Shown here: in pieces, positions 36,980 to 48,745 of the stretch
How positions within the stretch are numbered: the stretch's first letter is position 1
Layout: each line of letters opens with the position of its first letter
Assembly (NCBI GenBank): GCA_013396655.1
Contig: WBMV01003341.1
Span: forward strand, 558,001-622,000
Length of the DNA stretch: 64,000 nt
Reading direction: 5' to 3'
Source of the DNA: Campylorhamphus procurvoides
Taxonomy: Eukaryota > Chordata > Aves > Passeriformes > Dendrocolaptidae
The notes under the pieces: model-generated
Seen by the model: the letters and a program-made list of their open reading frames with translations, nothing else
Database searches by the model: none
What the model was told of the DNA's origin: nothing
Translations under genes and position numbers: made by a program

Positions 36980-37779
36980 GCTGGAGAGTAGAAGGGCTCT
37001 GTGGAGGGACCTGGACAGGCTGGATAGATGGGCCAAATCCAAGAGTATGGGTTTTAACAAGGCCAAGTGCCAGGTCCTGCACTTTGGCCACAACAACCCC
37101 AGGCTGGCTGGGGACAAAGTGGCTGGAGAGCAGCCAGGCAGAAAGGGATCTGATGGTTCTGGTTGACAGCAGGCTGAACATGAACCAGCAGTGTGCCCAG
37201 GTGGCCGAGAAGGCCAATGGCAACCTGGCCTGTATCAGGAACAGTGTGGCCAGCTGGACCGGAGAAGTGATTTTTTTCCCTGTACTTGGCACTGGTGAGG
37301 CTGCACCCTGGGTGCTGTGTCCAGTTCTGGGCCTCTTAAATTTAGGAAGGATATTGAGGTGCTGGAGCATGTTCAAAGAAGGGCAACGTGGCTAGTAAAG
37401 GGTCTAGACCATGAGTCTTATGAAGAGTGGCTGAGGGAGCTGGGAGTATTCAGGCTGCAGAAGAGGAGGCTCTCTACAATTTCCCGTGAAAAGAAGTTGT
37501 AGCCAGGTGGGGGTCAGTCTCTTCTACCAGGCAATCAGCAATAGGACAAGAGGGCACAGTCTTAAACTGTGCCGGGGGAGGTTTAGGTTGGACATTAGGA
37601 TGAAGTTGTTTACAGAAAGAGTGATTTGGCATTGGACTAAGCTGCCCAGGGAGCTGGTGGAGTCGCCATCCCTGGAGGTATTTAAGAAAAGACTGGATGA
37701 GGCACTTGGTGCCACTGTTTGCTCTTAGATTGGACTCGATCTCAGAGGTCTTTTTTAACCTAGTTGATTCTGTGATTCT
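36980..37779 (+). repeat. CR1 LINE ORF2 C-terminus and 3' UTR, plus strand (best preserved copy)
   Basis: The translated blocks are clearly CR1 ORF2: [12 protein letters not shown] and [15 protein letters not shown] (about 37007-37100), then [20 protein letters not shown] (about 37132-37195), [19 protein letters not shown], later FRLDIRMKLFTERVIWHW and LPRELVESPSLEVFKKRLDEA (about 37580-37710). The 3' UTR ends in TTGATTCTGTGATTCT at about 37763-37778. The blocks lie in several frames, so multiple indels have disabled it; a small deletion near 37470 has removed part of the RRLRGD..YNYLKGG region. Only the region after the RT catalytic core is present. The large open frames on the opposite strand (to 186 codons, 37474-38034) are shadows. 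Confidence 0.9.
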
Positions 37780-40666
37780 CCTGGTTTTTTCAAAATACGT
37801 ATTTGGGCATATAAAATGTTCTGGAGGGGAAGAATTTCTTGGGATTAGGGGATTAATTTGCTTATGATCCTGCCACACATGGGATCCCTGGGAGAACCTA
37901 GACAATGCACTTGTCCTACAGTCATAAACTATGGAAAAGTAGTTCTGATGAGCGAAGTATTTGGCATCATAGACATTAGTGTGAATCCCTCTCAATGGGA
38001 AGTTTTTAAAATGAGGAAAAAAAGCAAAAACCAAAATTTACATCTGTTTAGACAGTGTTTTACTCTTGTGTAAGTATGCATATTTTGAAAAAGAGAAAAA
38101 TTCTGTTGTTTTTTTTTTTAAATCAGAATATTGCCAACCATATCAATTCAGGGAATTATAGGCTTCAAGCAGTTCTACTAATATGTTATCAAGTAGTGCT
38201 AATACTATGACTGATTCTATTTCAGACAGGAATTGAGAAGCAAATTAAAAAATCTTTCTTGGCTCCAGAAAAAAACTTAGGTTTTCTTTCAATTTTCCTA
38301 GTAATAAAACAAACTTGAACATAATGTTTTTCTTAATAACCATGAAGAAAAGAAAAAAGAAAAAACAACAAACAAAACACATGTACACAAAAAACCCCAA
38401 CACCGCCCCCCCCCAAAAAAAAAGAAACACCACCTGAAACACCACCAAAACCAAAAAAACCCCAAAAACCCAAAACCAAACAAAATATCATTAGACTGAA
38501 TTTCATCAAGACTTAAAATTTCTATTTGAGTTCTGGAAAGCTGACATATTCTGCCCTAGGCTCTGGCTTTCTCTGGCAGCCTCAGTACCCACTGATGGGT
38601 GGGCCAGACACAGCTTCTATCACCACCCAGCCCAGAAATCTGCTTGCTGCATCAGCCCAACCACATGCAACTCTCCTGATTCTGCTGCTGTTCTCCCAAA
38701 GCTGATGCAGGACAAGCATCAGTAGGGATGAGAAAAGCAACTACCAGCAGAGACTGGCATAACAAAGCTCCTTCTGACTCAGTAAGATGAAGGCTAATTT
38801 TTGACTTTCCACACAGAATTGCTGACTGCAGATCACAGAGGTCTCAGGTAAAATCTTGAGTGTGTTAATGAACAGAACACAAACATAGTAAATCCAGCGA
38901 AGGAAAGTGAACTATGCTAATTTCTTAAATTCACTGTTTGTGTGACTACTAACTGGCTGATATAAGCATAGCAGATGCAACACAGACTCCTTCTCCTTTA
39001 ACCCCAGTTTTCCGTTCTTTATCTTCTTTTCCACATCCCTTTATTTTCTTTCCTCTTTTGCCCATGGTTTGGTGTCTGTTTTCTGCTTCCTGACAACAAA
39101 GTTATAGCAAGCAAATAAAAGGTTTTATCGTATGTATAATTGACTAGCTTTGAAGTAGTCTATTTTCCTGTACCAAACATAGAATCTACTTTGGAAATTC
39201 TGTACTTTGACTTGATTTTGCATTCAGTTGCTCAGTACATGTCATATGGCCAGGCTTAATTTCTCTGATTACAGATTCCTAGATACTGATTTCCAATAGT
39301 TTCTGTGTTTGTGTCAACCCTTCCTGAACTCCATTAGATAACATAGAACCTTAATGATTACCAGAAAACAGCCAGGTCAGTTTCTGGATGCCTGTCAGGT
39401 ATGTTATGTGTTTCATTGATGTACTGAAGTGCAAGAGATTGCATCAAAGGTTAAGTACCAAATTCTCCTACATAAGACTTCAAAAATTGACAATGGGTCA
39501 TATTAATAGGCCATCTAACTTTGTCTCTGGCAGATGTAAGAAAAGAGAAACAGAAGGAAACTCTTCCCCTAAAAGATTTTTACCAGACACATTGGAGTGG
39601 AAAATTGAACTGCTTTTAATAACTACTTCTGTTAATATTAATTTTTAAATATTTTTAAACATTTAGTCTCCACAGCCAGGTTTCTATGGCAATGCATCCC
39701 ACAGTTTCCTCAGGTAACATTGATAAAGTATTTCTTTTTGAGTTACTGTATTGTTCAGTTATTCTGCAATTCCCCTTCACCTGCCAGCTTTTTTATTCTT
39801 TTATGCTCAGTAGCTGTTGGTTTGTGTTCACCTTTTTCATATTGTTTGTGATTTTGTACATCTTTCTCAGGTTTCCTATCACCCTGTTCCGATCTGAAGA
39901 ACCTGAGAATTTCGTTTCTTCTTAAACTGCACTGCCACACTGAGAATAAAGCCACTGTTACTAAAAGGAATATCAATCAACTTTTCACCAAATTATCTGA
40001 TTATAACTGACCAAAAAGGTTCTGTAAACCTCGGATTTGCATAAGTAAATATAAGGATATGGTTTTTTCTTTGTTTTTCCCAAAATACTGTTGGTTTCTT
40101 TTTATTGATTTACCTAACTCACACCCCTCTCAATTACCTCTTTCATTTCACACTCCATGACATACAAATTATCCCAAAATACATTTATCCTTGTGAAGAA
40201 AAGTGAAATTTTAGACACATATATTTTAATTGTGAATGGGTAATTTTGAAAGTGTTAGTTCATATCGAGATTTGTTCTTAATACAATTGCAATTCAATGT
40301 TTTTCAAATTATCTGAAAGCATTCAATTATTGCTGACAATTCAGAAACTGATAATGGAAAACCACTATATATTACATTATCCAGGTTGTTTGATAGGGTG
40401 AGTGCAGTCAAGCATGTTTCCTGACATGGTACAGGCAAGCGGAAGATTCACTTGTTCAAAGAGCAAAGGAAGGTGCCATTACCACAAAACATGAAATTGT
40501 GTCTTTGGGAGCAGAAATTCCGAAAGGCCTTTACAAACCACTTGGATAACCAGACCTACATAAACATCGGATGCAATAATGTAGCTATGGAAGTCACCTT
40601 AGTCCTTGCCCTGAGAAATTATTCAAGGTTTTGAAAAATATCTTTTGACAAAGCAGATTTAAGTAG
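37780..40666. other. Unique non-coding DNA with an A/C-rich tract
   Basis: No gene is recognised. The A/C tract at 38341-38487 includes a run of nine C. A GC-richer patch at 38560-38760 has no repeat family I recognise. The rest is AT-rich unique DNA. Confidence 0.5.
38341..38487. repeat. A/C-rich low-complexity tract with C9 and CCCC blocks
   Basis: The plus strand is A and C almost throughout. C runs are at 38395-38398 (4), 38406-38414 (9), 38460-38463 (4) and 38469-38471 (3). On the minus strand this gives GGGTTTTTGGGG and a G9 run, so minus-strand G-quadruplex formation is possible. Confidence 0.85.
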
Positions 40667-41030
40667 TGTGCTGGTTTAGAGGTAAACCAGCAGGAGAAAT
40701 GGACCCACCACAAGAGAGATAAGTCAGAGTTACAANATAATAACCGGTGTCTTCTGCTGAACTAGGACAAGTAGTTAGGTTATTTACTTCATATAATAGT
40801 AAATTAGGAAATAAAATAATATTTGCACATAATCACTAACCATGCAATCATAAGGGAAAGAGGTTCTGAAGACTGTACTCGTGCAGACGAGGACATGAAA
40901 AGACAAAAAAAAACGGGAAATAATCTTTTCACTAGAAGTAGAGCAATCGGGACAAATTCCCCAGCGAGTTATCCATTTCTTTAAGACTTCCTATCTAAAT
41001 TACATCTTCTACAAAAAGGCCACAAGCCTT
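40667..41030 (+). mobile_element. Possible solo LTR of an endogenous retrovirus
   Basis: The block begins TGTGCTGGTTTAGAGGTAAA, the TG start and style of some avian ERV long terminal repeats. It continues in a composition that differs from the flanks (GTCAGAGTTACA, then CTGAAGACTGTACTCGTGC at about 40867). No internal retroviral region, second LTR or target-site duplication could be identified, so the 3' end is a guess. One undetermined base lies inside it at 40736. It could equally be unique DNA. Confidence 0.3.
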
Positions 41031-44000
41031 AAATAAAAAAAATAAAAATACAAAACCAAACCCCAAACACCTTAATTCTTCATTAAGAAAAGACTTGGTG
41101 TGGTTCTCTATCCTGTATTGCAAAAAATATTGGACTGAGTCATTGAAATGGTTCCTCTAAATTTGCACTTCTAACTTCTATTTAATATCAGTTGTAACAT
41201 TAACAACTATGACTCCATCTCCACTGCCATCACTCTTCATGTATAACAATAGTTAAAGTTCAAATCCCACATTTCTTGCTTCAGACAAGATTTTTCCATC
41301 TGAGAGAACTGTTGGCTAGATTTAGTGTTTTACAGTAATTCTCCTGAGTTTATCTTTCTTGCTTTCTAATTTTCAATTTCAGAGATCTTCCATCTTGGGA
41401 ATATTTTATCCAGAAGAAAGTACTTTTCAATCTGGAGAGTACAGCCACCTCATATTTAAGTTAATCCCACAGCTATGCCATCAGCAATCCCTGACATACA
41501 CATTTCTGGGTTTCCACAGTTGTTTCACACCTTGACCCTTTTCTCTTTACCCTCATCCAGTTTTATCAAAAGAAGTTCAGGAGAGCATCCAGGATACATG
41601 CACACTAGCACATTGCTTTTCCACTGATGTCCTAGGCCAGGTCCAATATTTTTTAATTGAGACCAGAGCAGAATGTGTGAAACTTCTATTGGAATTCCTC
41701 ACACTGGGATTCAAACCACAATTGAGTACCATATGCTCCATAAGAATGCTTATTTTTCCTCTTGCAGTTTGAATTAAAAGCAAAACCACACAAATGTGGT
41801 AGTAAGAAAAATCTAAAAAGCAATCCCAAAATTATGTTCACAAAAACTCCAAAAGGCACCCAAGAAAGGACCCATTTCCAAGAAGTGATATTTAAACTAA
41901 AAGGTTCTCATCAAATTGAACTAGAGTTAAACGTCAACCAATTATATTTAAATATAATGAAAAATAAATACAGCTGAGCTATTAAGATGGCTGGAATAGC
42001 TAAAGGTCTGTCAGCACTTCCAGTATAAACCTAGTTTGTTCAGGGGATTATAAGTGCTGTGAAAATATGTTCCAGGCTGAAAGTTGGCAGACAAAGATTG
42101 TAGTTTTAGAGTTGGGATTTCTTTTTCCAATTTTATTTTAAATAGGTTCAAAAAAGGATTGGCCACTTTTAAGTTATAGGATTGGTAGGCTTTGGAATTT
42201 ACCAACACTATTTCTAACATTCCCATAATTCAAAAAAGGACTGACTTTAAAAATAAGATGATGTAAGCTATTATTAGTCCATGATGTGAACTAACCATAT
42301 GCTTCTTTTGGGATTTGTACAGGGGTTTATTTTTAAAAGGCAAAAGGGTTCAAACACAGGTCACCAGACTAATATAGTTTGTTTGACTCGTAGGGTGGGA
42401 TTTTTCAAGCACCCTCGGCAGTGGACTACCTCAGACCCAAGGGTTAACATCAATGGTGCCAAAAGCCAAGGACTTAGTGCACTCCCACTCATCGGCTGGG
42501 ACAATGACAATAAACTTGGATACCCACTTTTCTTTAATTGTTCATCTCCCATGAGTTCTTTTTGTGATGGATCTTTTGTCAAAAATTTCCAGTGTGGGAT
42601 AGCACAGATTTATTGATACAATTTCTTCCTGCCCTCTTTCTCTCTGGTGACTTAAAGAAATGGGAACCCAGCTGAGCATCAAAGGCCTCTGTCCTCCCAG
42701 AAATGTCTCATTAGTTGGTCTCTGAAAGGAGTTCAGGGTTATCTGGGGTGAGCACACACTTCTGGCCTTGAACAAGTTCTGGTCACCCATGTTGCCCTAC
42801 AGACCACGCCATGACAGCAACACCAGACATGATGCAGATGTAAAGCTAGGAAAGAGATGATCTGTGAATGCAACGTACTTGTGCCAGTTCTCTAGGAATG
42901 TTACAAGTCAGAGAGAAACAAGGATACTCTTTGTAAGTATGTGTGAACAAGCACCACTGCAAAGGTAACTGTGATATCGAGGAATATTAGTTTCCACCTT
43001 TATTAATCTTCGTGTCCATGGAGGAGAATGGATGTGTGTGCCCAGATGGAGTGGGTAATGGGCTCCTCTGCCATCATCACAAATATGAGTCAGGGTCTTC
43101 AAAGGGTCGCAGAACTCTGTTCGGATTAAGAAATCTCAAACTCTGCGGGGTCCTTCCAGCACTTTCTCAAGTTCGGCAGTAGCTACAGAATTGTTCTGCT
43201 TTTGTGGATGTTGAGAATGTGTTGTTTTTTTACAAGCATCCTTAAAAAATATTCTGTTTCTCTGCTCCCAGAAGAACCAGCAAGGTAATGGTTTCAGACA
43301 CAGCACACTGATGAACAAAATCAGCATTTACAGTCAGGCTTGAAAGGAACTGGTGAAGGATTTGAGCCACTAGCTTTAGAAGAGTAACCAAACTAGGAAA
43401 TCACTGATTATTCCAGAATATAACTTTTTATTTCTCACTATCTTTAGTGTGGTTTTTGGTATGTTGAATGACTTCTCTATCAAGTTTTTGAGAGACCACA
43501 AGTAATTTTGCTTCTTGATTACATGAAAGAGAACTCTGAAATCTGAAAATGTGTCATAACATAGAATTGAATAATTACTTTCTGACTAGCACTTTTTAAT
43601 CCTAATGATATGTTAAATAATATTCATATTTCTCTTTATTTACATAATGAAGTATGCTAAGAAAAATTACTTCTGTTTTTTTTTCTTGTTTTTCACCTTG
43701 CTTCTTTATAAGTAACTTTTCATTTCCCTCGGCGTTAAGGTGTACTAAGATGTGGATTTGTAAACATTTACACTGGCCATTCATGGCATCCGGCATGACA
43801 AACCATATTTATTTGTACTTTATATTGTTAATAACAGCTCTAAAAATACCAATCTGATCTTTTTCATACTCACGAACTGTAGGTTTTCAGGATCAGACTT
43901 GGCAGGGAGGTTGTCCTTATTAAGGAGAATTAAGAAACACTGGCAGTGGGTTTGCATGGCTGCTCCTAGCTCACTACAGAAGTGGAAAGAAAACAGGAGA

Positions 44001-44693
44001 CTGGGAATAGAAAGCACAAGTTAAAGCATATCACTATAAAGTCTTTTCGGTCAAGCAATATTTTAATATTTCTTATGTCACTGAACAGTGACATATCCTA
44101 CATATATTAGGATCACTTCTGAAATGCGTGGTTCCTGAGTAATAAATACCATGACAGACTTTTATTTTTGCCTCTTGGGGATGAAGGGAGTCATAGGTCA
44201 GATTAACCTGGTATTACCCAGTGCCTGATAAAAGACCACTACAGATTTTGCTTCAAACAGCTCCTGCACAAGCCTTCAAAGGGGCATAACTTCAGAAGAG
44301 AGAGATTTGCTTTGTCATGCTGACTGTCCTCCAAAGGTGAGGACTTGTCATATTTTAGTTAACACAAGAGAAAGCAGATTCACCTTACCCAGCATTCCCC
44401 AAAACCTGCACGGAGGTCATATCCCAGTTTTCCACCCAGCCTGCCTGTCTCCAGTCTGGCCTGGTGGACTGTGCTCCCAAAAGCTTTGTAGATGGGATGT
44501 AGGATGGGAGTTCTGTGCCCCAGTTTTCTAAGTCATTGTGAAAGGCTAAAATATCTTGCTGATCATCTAGGCTATCGCCATCCCCCAAGTCCCACAAAAT
44601 AACCTCAGATGCCATTAAGTTGACAGTCTTATGTGGAAGATATATCAGTAGAAGAGAGAGACTATCTGAACCTGAACTCCTGGAAGCTGTAAA
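41031..44693. other. Unique non-coding DNA
   Basis: A short A/C-rich tract lies at 41031-41070. The segment near 42390-42440 (GGTGGGATTTTTCAAGCACC) resembles ancient sauropsid repeat fragments but is too short to classify. The longest frames (105 codons at 42299-42616) show no domain. No gene is recognised. Confidence 0.45.
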
Positions 44694-44960
44694 TGAATCA
44701 CAGAATCATAGAAATGTTAAGGTTGGAAAAGGCCTCCAAAATCACTAAGTCCCACCTCTGACCAAATATCACCAAACCCGCTATAACATCTCACAGAGCA
44801 CCACATCCACTCATTTCAGTGAAGAAATTTTGTCTGAAGTCTAACCTGGACATTGCCTGGCAAAATTTGAGGCTACTGCCCCTTGCCCTATCTCTAATTG
44901 CCTTGGAGTGCAATGGTGTACTCAAGAATAAGTGCAATTGTGTCTCTCAACATGAAATCA
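44694..44960 (-). repeat. CR1 LINE 3' end, minus strand, rearranged
   Basis: The plus strand starts with CACAGAATCATAGAAATGTT (about 44699-44718), which is the CR1 3' octamer tail in reverse complement. It continues with AAGGTTGGAAAAGGCCTCCA and later GTGAAGAAATTTTGTCTGAA, AAATTTGAGGCTACTGCCCC and TTGCCCTATCTC. The usual block ending in GGGCAGCCTGTTCC is missing between about 44820 and 44830, which indicates an internal deletion. The 5' limit (44905-44960) is unclear. Confidence 0.8.
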
Positions 44961-47900
44961 AGGCTGTTCCAGAAAAAAAATAGTTAAATTATCATGCACT
45001 GGGCTCATCAATCCAATCATCAAAAATAAAATGAAAAAAGTATTTTGACTCCTTTCAATAAGGCCTTTATTTTTTTTTCATCATGTTGTATTAAAAGGTT
45101 ACAACCATACTGAAATATGGATTTCATCCTCCTCCCCGTGAAACATTGTGGTGGGGGCAGAAAGAGCAGTAGCTGCCCTCCTTTTGGGTAGGCATCAGTA
45201 GAATGGACTGCACTGTTTTCAGCTTCAGGGAACTTATAGAAAGTAGAACAGGCAGGCAGCCTTTCCCCTCCCCACAGTGCAGAGGACAGGGAAAGGATTT
45301 GATCACTAAATTTCAGATTAATTAGTGCAGTGCTGCTCAGAGCACAGAATCTTGTCTTGCCTGGGAACCCTTATCCTCTGCAGGAACCATGGGGTGTATC
45401 AAAGTAGTGTGGGGGTGTAGAGGACAAGTGGAATAAGGGGAGAAGAAGTGAAATTAAATCAGTGTCCGCTCTGTATCAGAATTCCTTCCCAAGGCTGATT
45501 CTGGAGAAGGTTTGTTTAAAGCAGTTGAATGTCCAAGCTTCAGTCAGAGAATCAAACATAATTTGAAGACTCTCTTCAGACTTCAATTTCCATTCCAGTA
45601 GGTCCTTTTAGTGGAACTTAACAGACTGGATGATGACCTGAGCTAAGGCAAGGAAGTACTGAGGCAACAGTGGCTCACAGTCTCCTTTTCAACTGTGGAA
45701 ACATACCCATACCCTACTCACCCTCTTCTCTTGTGATTCCTAACTTCACACTCCCTTATCTTTTAAGGAAAATGAGATTATTTCAGATCCTTCCTCAATG
45801 TGGTTACAAAAAGAAAATTTTCTGAACTCACTCACTCAGAGTAGTTCCTTTTAAGGTTTTGATTTTTGTTGTGTTAAAGAAACCTGAGGAATTTTCAATA
45901 TTGGAACCCCTCCACCCCTGGGCTGTATCTCTTCAAAAACCAAAGGTTCAACTCCGCAGTTCTGTTGTTAGATTGCTTTGTTATGTGATATACTCCCCCA
46001 CTGCAGGCTCTGTGACACTGGGAATCATAAACCCTCCATTTTGGAAGTGAACTCTGGTATGTACATAACACACATACCAGGGAGCAGGGCTTGGTGGCAT
46101 TCAGAGCACTGCCTGTGTTACGAGGTGTTAGTGAAAGTTTTGGTCTCTTCAGCCCCTTTTATTGGTTCTGCAGTGGATTCCTTTCTTACAGATGTTTTCA
46201 AAACCAGCAGTTCCAAGGAAAGTCTACTTATTGCCAAAAGTTTACAGCTGAATTTCTTGGCATTCACAAGCAATGATTTCATCAGAACATGAAATAAGTC
46301 AGAGCTGCTGTTGAAAGACACCATTTTATAATCCAGCATTGTAAATTTAAGACTTTTATTTGCTGCAGAGTTTGGTTTCCATTTGTTCAACCCTCTGATA
46401 GGTGCATTGCTTGGGAACAGATATAGGAGTTTTACAGGCCCTTTGTGCAATTTAAAACCCGTGTATAGAATACCATCATGCATTGCCCATTCACATCATT
46501 AAAGACTTTTACAAGAGTATCATGTTCACACTTATATGTACTTTACTCCAGCGACCCTCCCCGTGCCATGTTTGAATTATTATAAACGGGCCCATGCAGA
46601 AAGCTGCTTCAATAGTTAAAGTAGGGAGGCTTTGTTTGAAATTCAAATAACAGTTAAATGGTGTCTGTTTGTTCCTGATCAACACTCTGCATACAAAAAA
46701 AATCCCAACTGTTGCACTTCTTAAAAGGGAGCAAATGTGGACAAATATTAGCTTTTGGAACTAAAGGGGAAGTTATTCATTCACTCAGCAGTGCTTTGCA
46801 AGCTATCAATCTTCCAGGTATTTCTATTAGCTTTAATCATTGAGGTTGTTTGTTTGGAGCAATTTCGAAGAGAATAAAGGTACCTTTGGCTCTTATCTCC
46901 TGTCATCAAAGCATCCATTAGGAAATCCAAGCCCTGTAGGCAAGCTCAAGGGATTACTCAAAGAGGTTTTCTTGAAACAATCAAGAATTCGGTGGCCTCT
47001 CTTCAGTGCACAGGAGTTCAGTTGGAAACCATAATCTGAAAGAGAGGTTTATCTGGGGCTTAATACAATTTGAACAGGATTTTGTTCAAGGCAAACCTAA
47101 AGATAAAAGCACCTTAAGTATGTTGAAACAAAGATGAGCCTGCATTCCTCGTGGTGCTGTTTCTAAGTCCAACAGTCTGTCAACAAAGTGGGGGGAAAAG
47201 CTCTAAAAGTCTTACAATTATCACAATAGTCAGTAGATTGGACCACTGAGAAGCTAATTAATAGCTTTTTAATAAAGGAATGCTGATTAAGTGTGAAGCA
47301 ACCAAAATCTCGTCCAGTGTTGGGGGTTGGAATACTTGCCAAATAAACAGGAAGCTTGAGAATGGGGAAAATGTAAAGACTTGGAACTTGTTAAGTAAAA
47401 AGAAAAAATAAAAAAATCTTTGAGATATGGAAAGAGCTTGAACTGAAAAAAAGAAATCTGAAATGTATATAAACATGAATTTCCACAGAATTTGAGTATT
47501 TTCCTTCTTTGGGTGCAGGGATTTAATTCATCTCACTGCTAATAGAAAGAGAGAAGAAGAGATGTGGTCAACATGCTAATATATGTTTACATTTAGGATC
47601 CCTTGGCTTTGGAGAGAGTCCAGTGTAGTACAGCTAGGATTTGGCTGACCTGGACTTAACTCCTGTTTATTTTTCTTGAATGCCTTGCACCCTTTGGTTT
47701 TCCTTCCCTGGGAAGGGAAATGGTGAATGCTTTGAGATCAACTGACAAAAAAACACACTATGAAATTTAAATATTGTTGTACTGTTGCTGTCCCCAGGAG
47801 TCCCAACTCTGAGATGGAACTTTGTCTTTGGTTATGTAGGAACAGAGAGTACAAAGTCTGTCTCTGCCTTGAAGAGCTTACTGTAATTATTGTGCAAGTA

Positions 47901-48179
47901 GGAAATTTTTAAAGAGAAATATTGTGCTTCAGCTTCTTAAGGTAACGATACCGTTGTGCTTTTCTTTAGATTGGAAGCTTTTCAGAACATGCAACCAGGA
48001 AATGAGGGTGTCAATTATAAAGGGAATGTTGTGGACAATATGTATTAGAAATGTTAAAGGGTTTTTTGACACAAATCTGTTAAAAAAAGTTACAGATAAT
48101 TAGAAAACTAATGTTTTCAGGACAAATGTGAATTAAAAGTTTGGAAGTAAGGTTTAATGTTTCCTTTTCAGGATAGAGA
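44961..48179. other. Unique DNA with conserved-looking non-coding stretches
   Basis: No gene is recognised. The segments at about 46290-46640 and 46820-47300 read like conserved non-coding elements. They are free of repeats and low-complexity runs and have dense TAATTA, ATTAAG, GCATTCC and ATCAAAG-type transcription factor half-sites. That impression is inference without alignment. A second copy of an ancient repeat core may lie at about 47835-47900 (CTCTGCCTTGAAGAGCTTAC). Confidence 0.4.
47835..47900 (+). repeat. Ancient amniote repeat fragment (same core as 35.7 kb)
   Basis: GTCTGTCTCTGCCTTGAAGA followed by GCTTACTGTAAT resembles the old core '(a)cagtctctgccccgaagagcttacaatcta'. Identification is from memory over about 35 bp; class unknown. 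Confidence 0.35.
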
Positions 48180-48745
48180 AGAGCTGGCAGTATGGTTCCT
48201 CAGGGGTCAATTCTAGAACTGGTTTTATTCAACTTCTTCATCAATGACCTGAAAATGGAAGTGAACTGTGACATCTCCAAGACTGAAGATGAAATTAAGA
48301 TCTTTTGGATAGCTGAATAATAGTCAGTAAAACATTAGATATCATTGGAAGAAGGACACTCAAATACCATCGTTTTGCATGCATATAAAACCTGGGGTGC
48401 ACCTACCTCCTCAGTGCTCTATGTGGTTTTGTGATCTCAAGAAGGGCATAGTGGAATTAAAAGAGTACAAAGAAAAGTAGGTGATGGAAGAACTGTATTA
48501 CAAGGAAACATTAGAAAGGTTGGAACGTTTTTGTTTCAAGAGGAAAAGGCTGGAAGGCACATAATAAACTTCTGCTAAATCCTGATGACATGTAGAATAG
48601 TTATCTTGAAGGTATGGCTCTTCATGCAGTAGCTAGTTAAAATTCTGAAACATATGGCCATGGGAAGTTGTGAGAAAGGAGAATTTTAAATTCAAAGTAG
48701 GTTAGATAAGTTCATGGACAATAGTTTCATAAATCAATGACAACA
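48180..48745 (+). repeat. Ancient CR1 LINE, RT motif to ORF2 end, plus strand
   Basis: Translation of 48195-48251 gives VPQGSILELVLFNFFINDL, the CR1 reverse transcriptase block just before the catalytic motif. The following NCDISKTEDEIK (about 48268-48300) stands where SKFADDTKL is expected, so the catalytic FADD has decayed to TEDE. About 150 bp further on, the ORF2 C-terminal part is recognisable (CTCAAGAAGGGCATAGTGG, TTTCAAGAGGAAAAGGCTGG). The last block, GTTAGATAAGTTCATGGA (about 48702-48719), is typical of an older CR1 lineage shared with turtles and crocodiles. It is internally deleted and full of stops. Confidence 0.75.

Noticed and set aside
36939..37376. 145-codon frame on the minus strand over CR1
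   Set aside because: It is an antisense shadow of the CR1 ORF2 region on the plus strand.
37474..38034. Longest open frame (186 codons, minus strand)
   Set aside because: It is antisense to the CR1 ORF2 tail and 3' UTR and continues into AT-rich flank; there is no domain, and the plus strand explains the openness.
42390..42440. Resemblance to an ancient sauropsid repeat (GGGATTTTTCAAGCACC)
   Set aside because: The match is under 25 bp and from memory, so no family could be assigned.
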